This document shows, one piece after another, positions 1-8,485 of a stretch of 64,000 nt of DNA (position 1 is the first letter of the stretch; every line of letters begins with the position of its first letter). Origin of the DNA: Dactylosporangium aurantiacum (lineage in GTDB: Bacteria > Actinomycetota > Actinomycetes > Mycobacteriales > Micromonosporaceae). A model generated the notes under the pieces. It was not told the DNA's origin. It did no database searches and saw nothing but the letters and a program-made list of their open reading frames with translations. The position numbers were made by a program, and so were the translations under genes. The stretch covers positions 1 through 64,000 of the forward strand of contig NZ_JNYJ01000046.1 in NCBI RefSeq assembly GCF_000716715.1, given 5' to 3'.

Positions 1-24
1 CTCCACACCCTCACCACCAGCACC

Positions 25-63
25 TGAATGAGGGGACGGCGCTTCGCGCCGCCCCCTCATTCA
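25..63. terminator. Strong hairpin, likely terminator
   Basis: Two 17-base arms (25-41 and 47-63) pair with one mismatch around a CTTCG loop. No T tract follows on either strand, so it is called on stem strength alone. It sits at the edge of the window and probably ends the transcript of a gene lying before base 1. Confidence 0.6.
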
Positions 64-132
64 GCAACCCAACCCCACCACCGAAAACGCAACAGGCTCG
101 CAGGGCACCAACGATCCACCGGGTAGTCGGGT

Positions 133-629
133 TCACCAGTGCCAGCGGGCGGTGTGATGGTGGTGCGCGGTGGACGGCGTGATGTCCACGGTGCCGGTGG
201 CGCGGTGTTCCTGGACGGCGCGGTGGCACTCAGCGCGGACGCGGGCGCGCTGGGGGCGGGTCCAGGTGGTGAGGACGAAGGCGCGGGTCGGGCCGTCGGG
301 GGTCCACCGCGGCCCGCCGTGCGGGCGCCACGTGCAGTGGGTGCGGTGCCCGGTGCGAGGAGCTGCCGCAGGTCCGGGGCGGCGGGCAGGTCGCACTCAG
401 CGCGGCGGGGTGCGAACGCCCGTTGGAGCTGACTGCCGGTGCCGGTGCCGGTGCCGGTGCCGTTGCCGTTGCCGGTGCCGTTGCCGGTGCGGGGAGCGGT
501 GCGGCGGCGGGTGCGGATGAGCCGGGCGTGGCCCGGGTACTCGGTCGAGGAGAGGGCGGCGCAGCGGTGCAGCGGCGTCCACCAGGTGGCGCGGGCCCAG
601 TAGGGGGCGTCGCGGTCGGTGCGTGACAT
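133..629 (-). pseudogene. Small hypothetical protein, frameshifted
   Basis: Reading from ATG at 629 the first part (MSRTDRDAPYWARATWWTPLH and onward to a CDLPAAPDL stretch) has the look of a real actinobacterial protein, but the good coding frame then switches by one base near 358. The second frame continues with THCTWRPHGGPRWTPDGPTR and a histidine/tryptophan-rich end at 133. Two halves of one short hypothetical protein are therefore visible in two frames. Between them lies a Thr/Asn-Gly dipeptide stretch encoded by the hexamer repeat at 435-488. The shift could be a true inactivation or a base-call error. No function is recognised. Confidence 0.4.
435..488. repeat. Nine-unit GCCGGT/GCCGTT hexamer repeat
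   Basis: Nine direct 6-base units run without interruption in the order GCCGGT x4, GCCGTT x2, GCCGGT, GCCGTT, GCCGGT. On the minus strand they encode alternating Thr/Asn-Gly. A change in copy number would keep the reading frame, so the repeat itself does not explain the nearby frameshift. Confidence 0.85.
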
Positions 630-819
630 GGTCTGACCCCGATCGGGGCCGCAGGGTGCGGTCCCTACCCGGGGTGGGCCGTGTCGGGCACCAGTTCGGC
701 GCGGGTCAGCACCCGCTCACCATAAGCCGGCCCAGCCGGCCCAGCCAGTGCAGCGGGCGTGGCGTTCGGCGACGTGGCGCGCGGGACGGCACGCGGGGGC
801 TTCGGGTGGTGACCGGCGG

Positions 820-848
820 TACACTACGGCGAACAGGGGCCAGGAGAG
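820..848 (+). promoter_or_regulatory. Likely promoter and RBS of the AbiEii pair
   Basis: A TACACT -10-like box at 820-825 is followed by a GGAGAG ribosome binding site at 843-848, nine bases before the ATG at 857. No clear -35 is visible. Confidence 0.4.
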
Positions 849-856
849 GGTCGGGC

Positions 857-1195
857 ATGCAGGACGAGACGGATCCGGGACGCATCGCGTTTCTCGCGCG
901 GCCGCACCGTCCCGCGCTCGTCTCAAGGACGCTGACCGAGCTGCGTGGGCCGGTCCGTGGGGTGGTGGAGCTGCCGCAGCGGCTCATGTGGAATCCCCGG
1001 CGCGACTTCGACCTGGACAATCCTGACCTGCTGCTGTGGATGTACGAGAACGTGCTGCGCGAGGCGATCCGCGTCGAGGAGCTGCGCCGGTGGGTCAACG
1101 GCCGGCGGTTGGTCAGGGTGTGGCCGGAGCTGAACCTGCCGCGGGGGGTCCGCCTGGCGTGGGAGGCTCGCCACCAGCAGCTGCGCCTCAGGTGA
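857..1195 (+). CDS. Small protein coupled to AbiEii nucleotidyltransferase (possible antitoxin)
   Basis: This 112-residue protein is rich in Arg and Leu and contains a FDLDNPDLLLWMYENVLREA helix-like segment. I recognise no named domain. The ATG at 857 is chosen because GGAGAG lies at 843-848 and the protein starts cleanly there. Its stop overlaps the GTG of the next gene (GTGA), so the two are translated together. By position it is the candidate antitoxin or accessory partner of the downstream AbiEii-like protein, but it does not show the winged-helix look expected of AbiEi, so this role is inferred only from linkage. Confidence 0.75.
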   Translation: MQDETDPGRIAFLARPHRPALVSRTLTELRGPVRGVVELPQRLMWNPRRDFDLDNPDLLLWMYENVLREAIRVEELRRWVNGRRLVRVWPELNLPRGVRLAWEARHQQLRLR

Positions 1196-1923
1196 GCGGG
1201 AGCGGCGGGACCCCGCCGGGTGCCGGCGCGGACGGCCAGACGGACCGTGAAGGACCGGCCGGCTCGGACGGCCCGACCGGGTCGACCACCGATCCGTTCT
1301 ACACCGAGGTCGCCAGGATCGCGCTGGCCGTGGGGGAGCGGCACGGGTTCGTGCTCGGCGGCGGGTTCGCGTGGCTCATGAGCGGCCTGGTGTCGCGGCC
1401 GACCGAGGACGTCGACCTGTTCACCGACACCGACGGCGGGGCCGGGCGGGCCGCCGACGCCGTGTGCCGGGCGCTGCGGGCGGCCGGGTACACGGTCCAG
1501 GAAGAGGAGGCCGACGACCTGCTCGACCTGTTCGCGGGGTTCGACCAGCGTGAGTTCACCGTCGGCGACGGGGACCGGACGGTGCGGTTGACGCTGAGCC
1601 GGCTGGACCGGTCGCAGAGCCCGGTGATGATGGACGTCGGGCCGGTCATGCACCGCGACGACCTGATCGCCACGAAGGTCGCGGCGCTGGTCAACCGGCG
1701 GGAGGTGCGCGACTACATCGACGTCGCCGCCGCGTTGCAGCACTACACCGTGCAGCAGCTGCTGGACCTGGCCCGGCGGCAGGACCCCGGGCTCGAGGAC
1801 GACGACGTGCACGCCGCGGGACGGTACCTCGACCGGCTCGACGACGGCCGGTTCGCCTACTACGGGCTGACCCCCGAGCGGGTCAGCGAGCTGCGCCAGC
1901 GCCTGCAAGCATGGCCCCGGTAG
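1192..1923 (+). CDS. AbiEii/AbiGii-type nucleotidyltransferase
   Basis: The 243-residue protein has the AbiEii signature: a Gly-rich strand (VLGGGFAWLMSG, about residue 53 on) followed by SRPTEDVDLF with the two metal-binding aspartates, and later the TKVAALVNRREVRDYIDVAA block that matches the family K..AL..R...RD..D motif. AbiEii proteins are nucleotidyltransferase toxins of type IV toxin-antitoxin or abortive infection systems; many stand-alone chromosomal members have no proven phage role. The first ~30 residues are low-complexity Gly/Asp/Pro. GTG at 1192 is chosen because it overlaps the upstream stop. Confidence 0.85.
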   Translation: MSGSGGTPPGAGADGQTDREGPAGSDGPTGSTTDPFYTEVARIALAVGERHGFVLGGGFAWLMSGLVSRPTEDVDLFTDTDGGAGRAADAVCRALRAAGYTVQEEEADDLLDLFAGFDQREFTVGDGDRTVRLTLSRLDRSQSPVMMDVGPVMHRDDLIATKVAALVNRREVRDYIDVAAALQHYTVQQLLDLARRQDPGLEDDDVHAAGRYLDRLDDGRFAYYGLTPERVSELRQRLQAWPR

Positions 1924-2058
1924 ACAAGAAGCACGGCACCCGGTAGACGAAGCGGCCCCGGTCAACACGAGGCGGCACCGGTGAGCCACGTCACCTGACG
2001 GAGGGTGGCGCGGGGGCACCCGCTACCGTGTCCCGGTGCCGAGCCGTTGGAGGGACTG

Positions 2059-4188
2059 ATGACCACCTATCAGCCCTACCGGACCGCCCAGTACACCAGG
2101 CCGGCGCCCGAGCCGCCCGCCCGCGACCGGTTCCGGCCGGACATCGAGGGGCTTCGCGCCGTCGCGGTGCTGCTCGTCGTCGCCAACCACGCCGGGCTCG
2201 GGCTGGTGCACGGCGGGTACGTGGGCGTCGACGTCTTCTTCGTGATCTCCGGCTTCCTGATCACGCTGCACCTGTTCAAGGAGCTGCAGCGCACCGGCCG
2301 GATCGGGTTCGGCGCGTTCTACGGGCGGCGCATCGTGCGGCTGCTGCCGGCCTCGACGGTGGTGCTGGTCACCACGGTCGCGGCGGCCTGGACGTGGATG
2401 TCGCCGGTGCAGGCGAAGGCGGTGGTGCTCGACGCGCTGTCGGCGGCCGCGTACGGCATCAACATCCGTCTCGCGGTGCTCGGCACCGACTACCTGTCCG
2501 CGGAGCTGGAGCCGTCGCCGCTGCAGCACTTCTGGTCGCTGGCGGTCGAGGAGCAGTTCTACTTCATCTGGCCGCTGCTGCTGGTGGTGGCCGCCACCCG
2601 CCGGGCCAGCCGGCGCAGCGCCGCCGTCGCGCTCAGCGTGCTGGGCGTCGTGTCGTTCGCCGTGTGCGTGTGGCAAACCGGGCACTCGCAGCCGTGGGCG
2701 TACTTCGGGATCCAGGCCCGCGCGTGGGAGCTGGCCGCCGGGGCGCTGATCGCCCTGGCCGCGGAGCGCCTGCGCCGGCTGCCCGGGGCGGCCGTGGCGA
2801 CCTGGGCCGGCGTGGTCGCGATCGTCGCGTCGGCCGTGCTGTACGACGAGACCACCCGCTTCCCCGGCACCGCGGCGCTGCTGCCGGTCGCCGGTGCGGC
2901 GCTGGTCATCGCCGGCGGCTGCGCGCAACCCCGCTCGGGTGCGGTGCTGCTGCTGGGCCTGCGGCCGATGCAGGCGATCGGCAAGCTGTCCTACAGCTGG
3001 TACCTGTGGCACTGGCCGGCGCTCATGCTCGCCCCGCACATCGCCGGCGACGAGCTGGGCACGTGGACGCGGGCCGCGGTCGCCGCCGGCAGCCTGCTGC
3101 CGGCGTGGCTGTCGCTGCGGCTGGTGGAGAACCGGGTCCGGTTCAACCCGGTGTTCAAGCGCCGCCCCCGGCGGGGTCTCGGGCTCGGCGTCACGCTCAC
3201 CGCCCTCGCGTGCGGCGCCTCGGCGATCTTCCTGGGCCTGCCGAACGAGGTGGAGGGCAAGGGCACCGCGCAGGACACCGCGTCGGTGATCTCGGAGTCG
3301 CAGCAGCTCGCCGACGCCCGCCGGCAGCTGCTGGACCTGATCGCGACGAGCGCGCCGCTGACCGCGATGCCGCAGAACCTGACGCCGCCGGTGACCGCCG
3401 CGACCAACGACCGGCCGCAGGCGTCGAAGGGGTGCCTCGCGTCGCTGGACGAGACGTCGATCAAGCCGGCGCTGGCGCAGGGGTGCGACCGGCACGGCGA
3501 CCCGCAGGCGACCACCACGCTGGTGCTGTTCGGCGACTCGCACACCGAGCAGTGGTTCGACGCCGTGGACGCGGTCGCGAAGCGCCGGCACTGGCGGCTC
3601 GTCGTGCTCACCAAGTCCGGCTGCACGCCCGCCGACGCCTACACCATCAAGATCAACGCGCGGCGGGCGTTCACCGAGTGCGCCACCTGGCGCGAGGAGG
3701 CGTTCGCGAAGATCAAGGAGCTCAAGCCGGCGCTGGTACTGCTGTCCACCCGCACCTACGGCGACCCGCCCGTCGACAAGGCCGGCGCGGCCACGGTGCC
3801 GAAGGCGGAGGCCGACACCGCCTGGGCGCAGGCGCTGATGCGCTCGGCGAAGCGCGTCGCGGACCTCGGCGCCCGGCCGGTCATCATGCAGGACACCCCG
3901 GACCCGCGCGGCACCAGCGTCCCCGACTGCGTCGCCGCGCACCCCGAGGCCGTCCAGCAGTGCGCGCTGAAGGTCGCCACCGCCGTCTACGCCACCCGCA
4001 GGACCGCCAACGCGGAGGCGGCGCAGGCGGCCGGGTACACCGTCATCGACCCCACCGACTGGTTCTGCACCGCGACGGTCTGCCCGGTGATCATCGGCAA
4101 CGCCCTGGTGTACCGCGACGGCAGCCACGTCACGACCAGCTACGTCAAGCTGCTCACCCCGCTGCTGCAGGCGGAGCTGGTCAGCTGA
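2059..4188 (+). CDS. OafA/YrhL-type membrane acyltransferase with C-terminal SGNH domain
   Basis: This 709-residue protein should O-acylate a cell-envelope sugar or peptidoglycan-linked polymer. The N-terminal ~375 residues are an acyltransferase-3 domain: RPDIEGLRAVAVLLVVANHAG with the conserved His, then GYVGVDVFFVISGFLI, and a row of about ten hydrophobic segments. After a linker, an SGNH hydrolase-like domain follows with FGDSHTEQW (near residue 491) and a DGSHVT block near residue 687 carrying Asp and His of the triad. The fused layout is typical of OafA-type peptidoglycan or lipopolysaccharide acylators. ATG 2059 is preceded by GGAGGG at 2048-2053. It converges on the ATP-grasp gene and overlaps its end by 8 bases. 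Confidence 0.9.
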   Translation: MTTYQPYRTAQYTRPAPEPPARDRFRPDIEGLRAVAVLLVVANHAGLGLVHGGYVGVDVFFVISGFLITLHLFKELQRTGRIGFGAFYGRRIVRLLPASTVVLVTTVAAAWTWMSPVQAKAVVLDALSAAAYGINIRLAVLGTDYLSAELEPSPLQHFWSLAVEEQFYFIWPLLLVVAATRRASRRSAAVALSVLGVVSFAVCVWQTGHSQPWAYFGIQARAWELAAGALIALAAERLRRLPGAAVATWAGVVAIVASAVLYDETTRFPGTAALLPVAGAALVIAGGCAQPRSGAVLLLGLRPMQAIGKLSYSWYLWHWPALMLAPHIAGDELGTWTRAAVAAGSLLPAWLSLRLVENRVRFNPVFKRRPRRGLGLGVTLTALACGASAIFLGLPNEVEGKGTAQDTASVISESQQLADARRQLLDLIATSAPLTAMPQNLTPPVTAATNDRPQASKGCLASLDETSIKPALAQGCDRHGDPQATTTLVLFGDSHTEQWFDAVDAVAKRRHWRLVVLTKSGCTPADAYTIKINARRAFTECATWREEAFAKIKELKPALVLLSTRTYGDPPVDKAGAATVPKAEADTAWAQALMRSAKRVADLGARPVIMQDTPDPRGTSVPDCVAAHPEAVQQCALKVATAVYATRRTANAEAAQAAGYTVIDPTDWFCTATVCPVIIGNALVYRDGSHVTTSYVKLLTPLLQAELVS

Positions 4189-5410
4189 GCGTCTCGCGCT
4201 TCCACAGGTCGATGAGGCCGCGGAAGTGCGCGACGAACCGGTCGTGCTCGTGCGGCGGGTACGTGCCGCGCACCGTGTCCACCAGCAGGTCGTCGAATTC
4301 CTGCGACGTCACCCACTCGGCGACCAGGGCCGGCACGTGCGGCAGCGCCGTGTCGCAGAACTCGCGGTACTCCTCGACCGCCAGGTAGTCGTCGGCGATG
4401 CGCCGGTACGCGGCGAGCCTGCCGCGGTAGTCCAGGCCCGGGTCGTCGGCGACGGCGAAGTAGCGGGCGGTGTCCAGGTCCAGGCTCGGCCGCCGGCCGG
4501 TCACCACGCAGAACGCCGACCAGCGCACCAGCGCCGTCATCGCCCACGGGAAGTAGTAGTGCAGGCTGGTCAGGGCGACGTCGGGGCAGGCGTTGGCGTA
4601 GTCGATCGGGTGGACCACCCCGTCGCGGACCAGGCACTCGCAGGAGTTGAACTCCCACCGGAAGAACGCGTTGACCAGCCGCGAGATCGTCACCACCTCG
4701 TCGCCGACGGTCGCGTCGAGGAAGTCGTGCTCCACCGCGTACCGCTCGTGCATCGGCAGCTCGGGGCGGAACTTCATGACCATCGTCTCGGGGCCGATCG
4801 TCAGGGACCGGGTGAACACGTCGTAGCCCTCGATCGCCTGCTGCAGGTGCATGAGCCGCTCGCCGGACTGGTCGTAGGCGGCGTGCAGCGCGGTCGAGTC
4901 CGCGATGCGGGACACCCCGACCCAGGCGCCGCCGTCGTAGGGCTTCATGAACAGCGGGTACCCGAGCGCCTCGGCGACCGCGTCGAGGTCGAACGGCCGG
5001 TTGTACCGTTCCGCGGTGTACGCCCACTTCGCGTGGTCGACCGGGTTCTTGTACGGCACCAGCACGGTCTCCGGCACGTGCAGGCCGAGGCGCATCATCG
5101 CGCAGTACGCGGCGTGCTTCTCCATCGACTGGAACGTGAACGGGCTGTTGAGCAGGTACACGTCGTCCATCAGGGCGATCTTCTTCAGCCACTCGCGCGG
5201 GTGGTAGTACCAGTACGCCAGCCGGTCGATCACGAGGTCGTGCCGCGGCTTGTCGCGCAGGTTGAACGGCTCGATGCTCACCCGCGTGGTGTCGAGGCGG
5301 TGGGTGACGCCGTCACGCCCCCGGATCGGGCCGATCCGGCCGATCAGGGTCTCGAACGCCCGAGGCCAGTCCTGCTCCGTGCCGAGCAGCAGGCCGATGA
5401 GATGGTCCAT
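4181..5410 (-). CDS. ATP-grasp domain protein
   Basis: The 409-residue protein has an ATP-grasp-like core: LFMKPYDGGAWVGV matches the Lys and Gly-rich loop of the fold, and VVHPIDYANACPDV is the usual metal-binding region toward the end. ATP-grasp enzymes join a carboxylate, via acyl-phosphate, to an amine or thiol; the substrate here cannot be read from sequence. ATG 5410 is chosen because it is preceded by a GGGAG ribosome site; it lies inside the end of the upstream esterase gene (98-base overlap), so the two are co-expressed. A longer reading from 5458 has no better support. Confidence 0.8.
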   Translation of the reverse strand: MDHLIGLLLGTEQDWPRAFETLIGRIGPIRGRDGVTHRLDTTRVSIEPFNLRDKPRHDLVIDRLAYWYYHPREWLKKIALMDDVYLLNSPFTFQSMEKHAAYCAMMRLGLHVPETVLVPYKNPVDHAKWAYTAERYNRPFDLDAVAEALGYPLFMKPYDGGAWVGVSRIADSTALHAAYDQSGERLMHLQQAIEGYDVFTRSLTIGPETMVMKFRPELPMHERYAVEHDFLDATVGDEVVTISRLVNAFFRWEFNSCECLVRDGVVHPIDYANACPDVALTSLHYYFPWAMTALVRWSAFCVVTGRRPSLDLDTARYFAVADDPGLDYRGRLAAYRRIADDYLAVEEYREFCDTALPHVPALVAEWVTSQEFDDLLVDTVRGTYPPHEHDRFVAHFRGLIDLWKRETLS

Positions 5411-6023
5411 CCGTGAACTCCCGGAGCAGCGGTGGCAGGTGCGGGCGCAGTGCGTCACGCCAGGTCGACATCGTGTGACCGCCGGGCACCTCGATGAGCG
5501 GCGCCCCGAGCCGCCGCGCCATCGCCCGGTTGTTGTGCAGGTTCTCCTCGTCCCGGCCGCACGTCAACACCGTGCGTGCGGCGGTCGGCGCGGCCTGCTC
5601 GACGAAGTCGAGGATCCGCCGGTACCGGGGGAAACCCGACTCCTGCGGGTCCAGCTCGGCGGTGAAGAAGCTCCCCGACTGCAGGAACAGCCCGTCGAAG
5701 GTGCCCGGCCGGCGGTGCTCGGCGTGCAGCATGGCCAGGGCGCCGAGGCTCGCGCCGAGCCCGACCCGCGGGCCGGCGGGCAGCCGCGGCAGGACCCGGT
5801 CGACGAGGGCGTCGGCGTAGGCGGGGTTCGCCGAGTACCACTCGTTGCGGTCGCCGGGGGACAGCAGCGCCACGTGCACGGCGCCGGCGACGCGGCTCAG
5901 CGCGGCGCCGTCCTCGTAGGCGGGGCCGTCGTGCGCGACGAGGACCACGTGGGCGCCGCCGGCGGGCGACACCACCCGGACCTCCAGGGTGCCGTCCAGC
6001 ACCGGCACGCACAACGCGGTCAC
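5313..6023 (-). CDS. Putative alpha/beta-hydrolase esterase (enterochelin-esterase-like)
   Basis: In this 236-residue protein the nucleophile motif G-A-S-L-G places the catalytic Ser at residue 92, and GGHTMSTW supplies His183, both in the order of the esterase D / Fes-like alpha/beta-hydrolases. The likely acid lies near CGRDEENLHN (158-160). It has no clear signal peptide, so it is probably cytoplasmic. The GTG at 6023 directly abuts the stop of the PspC gene, and its tail overlaps the start of the ATP-grasp gene, giving a three-gene unit. Hydrolysis of an ester made or consumed by the ATP-grasp partner is plausible but unproven. Confidence 0.8.
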   Translation of the reverse strand: MTALCVPVLDGTLEVRVVSPAGGAHVVLVAHDGPAYEDGAALSRVAGAVHVALLSPGDRNEWYSANPAYADALVDRVLPRLPAGPRVGLGASLGALAMLHAEHRRPGTFDGLFLQSGSFFTAELDPQESGFPRYRRILDFVEQAAPTAARTVLTCGRDEENLHNNRAMARRLGAPLIEVPGGHTMSTWRDALRPHLPPLLREFTDGPSHRPAARHGAGLASGVRDPDRPDRPDPGA

Positions 6024-6272
6024 TCACGCACCATAGGGCAGGTGATCGCCGGACGCAGGGCTCACCGGCTGCACGTCCGGCGGGGTGTCCGGCATGACGA
6101 CCCACAGGATGGGGTACGCCAGGACGGCGGTCCCGCCGGTGAGCAGCACGGCGAGCAGGAAGGCGGCGCGGGCCATGGTCGGGTCGACGCCGAAGTACTC
6201 GGCGAGGCCGCCGATCACACCGGCGACGGTGCGGTCGGCGCGGGAGCGGCGCAGGCGCTTGATCTCGGTCAT
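6024..6272 (-). CDS. PspC-domain small membrane protein
   Basis: An 82-residue protein beginning MTEIKRLRRSRADR matches the PspC domain: the IGGLAEYFGVDPTMAR segment followed by one strong membrane span (AAFLLAVLLTGGTAVLAYPILWVVMP). PspC proteins sense or report envelope stress. An in-frame GTG at 6293 would add seven residues; ATG 6272 is preferred because PspC proteins normally begin just before the R-rich strand. It is the first gene of the unit with the esterase and ATP-grasp genes. Confidence 0.85.
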   Translation of the reverse strand: MTEIKRLRRSRADRTVAGVIGGLAEYFGVDPTMARAAFLLAVLLTGGTAVLAYPILWVVMPDTPPDVQPVSPASGDHLPYGA

Positions 6273-6377
6273 GCCCCAAGGTTGCCTGCGCACGGCACCT
6301 GACGACCTCGGGTGACGCCCTGAACGATCCCTGAGTCCTCACCCTTGCTCCGCCGGGCGGATCCGCGCCGGCGGACC

Positions 6378-6383
6378 TACGAT
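6378..6383 (+). promoter_or_regulatory. Leaderless -10 box of the YflT-domain gene
   Basis: TACGAT ends six bases before the ATG at 6390, the spacing expected when transcription begins at or next to the start codon. No ribosome binding site is present. Confidence 0.5.
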
Positions 6384-6389
6384 TCGGCC

Positions 6390-6908
6390 ATGACGACCCC
6401 TCCGCAACCCGATCCGAACGTCCCGCCGGTCTCCGACGACCTGGTCGCGCTCGATCGCAGCACGGTCACCGTCGCCCGGTACGCCGACTACGCCTCCGCG
6501 CAGCGGGCCGTGGACTATCTGTCGGACAACGGGTTCCCGGTCGAGCGGACCTCGATCATCGGCACCGACCTGCGCCTGGTGGAGAACGTGCTGGGCCGGC
6601 TCACCATCGGCCGGGCGGCGATGGCCGGCGCGCTCAGCGGCGTCTGGTTCGGCCTGTTCCTGGGCATCCTGTTCACCCTGTTCAGCACCTCGTCGTGGAT
6701 CGGCATCATGCTCGTGGCGATCCTCGTCGGCGCGCTGTGGGGTGCGATCTTCGGCGCCCTCGCGCACGCCGCGACCGGCGGCCGGCGCGACTTCACGTCC
6801 CGCAGCTCGCTGCAGGCCGGCCAGTACGCGGTGACCGTCGAGGCGGAGGTCGCCGACGAGGCCCGCGTGCTGATCACCCGCGCCACCTGGCGGTCGGCCA
6901 ACGACTGA
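6390..6908 (+). CDS. YflT-type general stress membrane protein
   Basis: The 172-residue protein has an N-terminal YflT/GSP17M-like module (VTVARYADYASAQRAVDYLSDNGF...VERTSIIG), then two hydrophobic segments (GALSGVWFGLFLGILFTLF and IGIMLVAILVGALWGAIFGA) and a C-terminal strand-rich part (GQYAVTVEAEVADEARVLI). Family members in Bacillus are heat and sigmaB induced; here the role in stress is inferred. ATG 6390 is supported by a -10 box with leaderless spacing. Confidence 0.8.
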   Translation: MTTPPQPDPNVPPVSDDLVALDRSTVTVARYADYASAQRAVDYLSDNGFPVERTSIIGTDLRLVENVLGRLTIGRAAMAGALSGVWFGLFLGILFTLFSTSSWIGIMLVAILVGALWGAIFGALAHAATGGRRDFTSRSSLQAGQYAVTVEAEVADEARVLITRATWRSAND

Positions 6909-6934
6909 GCACCGCCGCGGGGGCAGGCCCCCGC

Positions 6935-6940
6935 TACGAT
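6935..6940 (+). promoter_or_regulatory. Leaderless -10 box
   Basis: TACGAT is followed by seven bases and then the GTG at 6948. No ribosome binding site is seen. Confidence 0.45.
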
Positions 6941-6947
6941 CACCGTC

Positions 6948-8426
6948 GTGGACGTCGATGAGCGGGTCAGGCGGGCGTTCGCGGCCGGCGAGCGGCTCAA
7001 CCTCGGCGGCGCCGACGTGCCCGCGGCCCTGCTCGCCGAGCTGCTGACGGCGGAGCCGCCGACCCGCCGCGCGGCGCTGCGCCTGCACGAGGCCCGGGTC
7101 ACCGGCCGGCTCGACGCGCCGCCGGAGTCGTTCCGCGACCTCGGCGACGGTGAGACCGCCACCCCCCGGCCCGGCGACGCCCAGGGCGTGGACCTGGACA
7201 GCGCCACCGTGCACGGCGGCGTGTTCCTGCGCCGCAGCGACGTGCACGGCGAGATCAGCCTGCGGCACGCCACGATCGGCGGGGTCGCCACGTTCACCGG
7301 CGCGACCCTGCGCAACCCCGGCGCCGTCGCGCTGCGGCTGGACCGCGCCGACGTCGGCGGCGGCGTCCACCTGCTCGGCGGCTGCCGGGTGGAGGGCGAG
7401 CTGCGGCTCGTCGGCACCCGCGTCGGGCGGATCCTGCGGCTGGCCGGCGCGACCCTGACCAACCCCGGCGGCCACGCCCTGCTCGCGGACAACTGCACCG
7501 TCGACGGGCCGCTCGACTGCCGCGACGGTTTCGCCGCCACCGGTGAGGTGTCGCTGCTGGAGGCCCGGGTCACCGGCCCGGTCTTCCTCGAGGGCGCCCG
7601 CCTGGACAACCCCGACGGCACCTCGCTGCGCGCCACGGGGATCGTCACCGGCTCGCTCATGCACTGCTGCGACGGGTTCACCGCGACCGGCCGGGTCACG
7701 ATGCGGTCCGCCCGCATCGGCGGCCGGCTGTGCTTCCACGACGCGCGGCTGCAGGGCGTGTGGTGCACCGGTGCCGAGGCCGTCGAGCTGGACCTGCGCT
7801 TCGCCGCCCCGCCGGCCGGGCGGCTCGACCTGCGCTACGTGCGGGTGGCGCTGCTGCGCGACGACCCCGCGACCTGGCCCGCCGACCTGCGGCTGGACGG
7901 CCTCACGTACCAGACGCTGAATCCGCTGCTCGGTCCCGCGCAGCGGCTGCGGTGGCTGGCCAGCACCTCCGACGGCCTGCCGCCGCAACCCTACGAGCAG
8001 CTCGCCGGCGTCTACCGGGCGCTGGGCCACGACGAGGACGCCCGGACCGTCCTGCTCGCCAAGCAGCGCCGCCGCCGGGCGACCCGCCCGTGGTGGACGT
8101 GGCCGTGGAGCTGGCTGCAGGACGTGACCGTCGGCTACGGGTACCGTCCGCAACGCGCCGCCCTGTGGCTGGCCGCGCTGCTCGTCGCCGGCACCGCCGT
8201 GTTCACCGTGTGGCGCCCCGCGCCGGTCAATCCCGGTCAGCCGCCCGCGCTCTACCCGGTGGTCTACACCTTGGACCTGCTCCTGCCGATCATCGATTTC
8301 GGGCAGGAGCCCGCGTACCGCCCGACCGGGCCCGGCCAGTGGCTGGCGTTCCTGTTCATCGCCGCCAGCTGGACCCTCGCCACGACCGTCGCGGCCGGTT
8401 TCACGAGGGTCCTCACCCGCAACTGA
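6948..8426 (+). CDS. Beta-helix-like membrane protein of unknown function
   Basis: This 492-residue protein carries roughly 220 residues of imperfect short repeats (GGVFLRRSDVHGEISLRHATIGGVATFTGA and similar) that resemble a pentapeptide or bactofilin-like right-handed helix. A linker with YEQLAGVYRALGHDEDARTV follows, and two C-terminal membrane spans end it (LWLAALLVAGTAVFTVW and WLAFLFIAASWTLATTVAAGF). Similar actinobacterial proteins are often labelled membrane-associated oxidoreductase, but I see no cofactor site. The repeat domain is probably cytoplasmic and tethered by the C terminus. Confidence 0.75.
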   Translation: MDVDERVRRAFAAGERLNLGGADVPAALLAELLTAEPPTRRAALRLHEARVTGRLDAPPESFRDLGDGETATPRPGDAQGVDLDSATVHGGVFLRRSDVHGEISLRHATIGGVATFTGATLRNPGAVALRLDRADVGGGVHLLGGCRVEGELRLVGTRVGRILRLAGATLTNPGGHALLADNCTVDGPLDCRDGFAATGEVSLLEARVTGPVFLEGARLDNPDGTSLRATGIVTGSLMHCCDGFTATGRVTMRSARIGGRLCFHDARLQGVWCTGAEAVELDLRFAAPPAGRLDLRYVRVALLRDDPATWPADLRLDGLTYQTLNPLLGPAQRLRWLASTSDGLPPQPYEQLAGVYRALGHDEDARTVLLAKQRRRRATRPWWTWPWSWLQDVTVGYGYRPQRAALWLAALLVAGTAVFTVWRPAPVNPGQPPALYPVVYTLDLLLPIIDFGQEPAYRPTGPGQWLAFLFIAASWTLATTVAAGFTRVLTRN

Positions 8427-8485
8427 ACCGACCCGGCCGCCGACCCGGCCGCCGCCTCCGGCGGGCGTGGCCGGGTCTGGCGGGA

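Noticed and set aside
435..488. CRISPR-like or phase-variation repeat
   Set aside because: Units are contiguous 6-mers without spacers; a copy change keeps the frame, so it cannot switch the gene on and off.
706..2019. 437-codon open frame on the minus strand
   Set aside because: It lies antisense to the AbiEii pair and has the Arg/Pro/His-rich look of a high-GC shadow frame.
2028..4388. Very long open frames overlapping the acyltransferase gene on both strands
   Set aside because: Their translations are Arg/Gly/Ala-rich with no motif, while the chosen frame has full acyltransferase and SGNH motifs.
4181..5458. Upstream start of the ATP-grasp gene at 5458
   Set aside because: The extra residues are Cys/Arg-rich and out of family, and the ribosome site lies before 5410.
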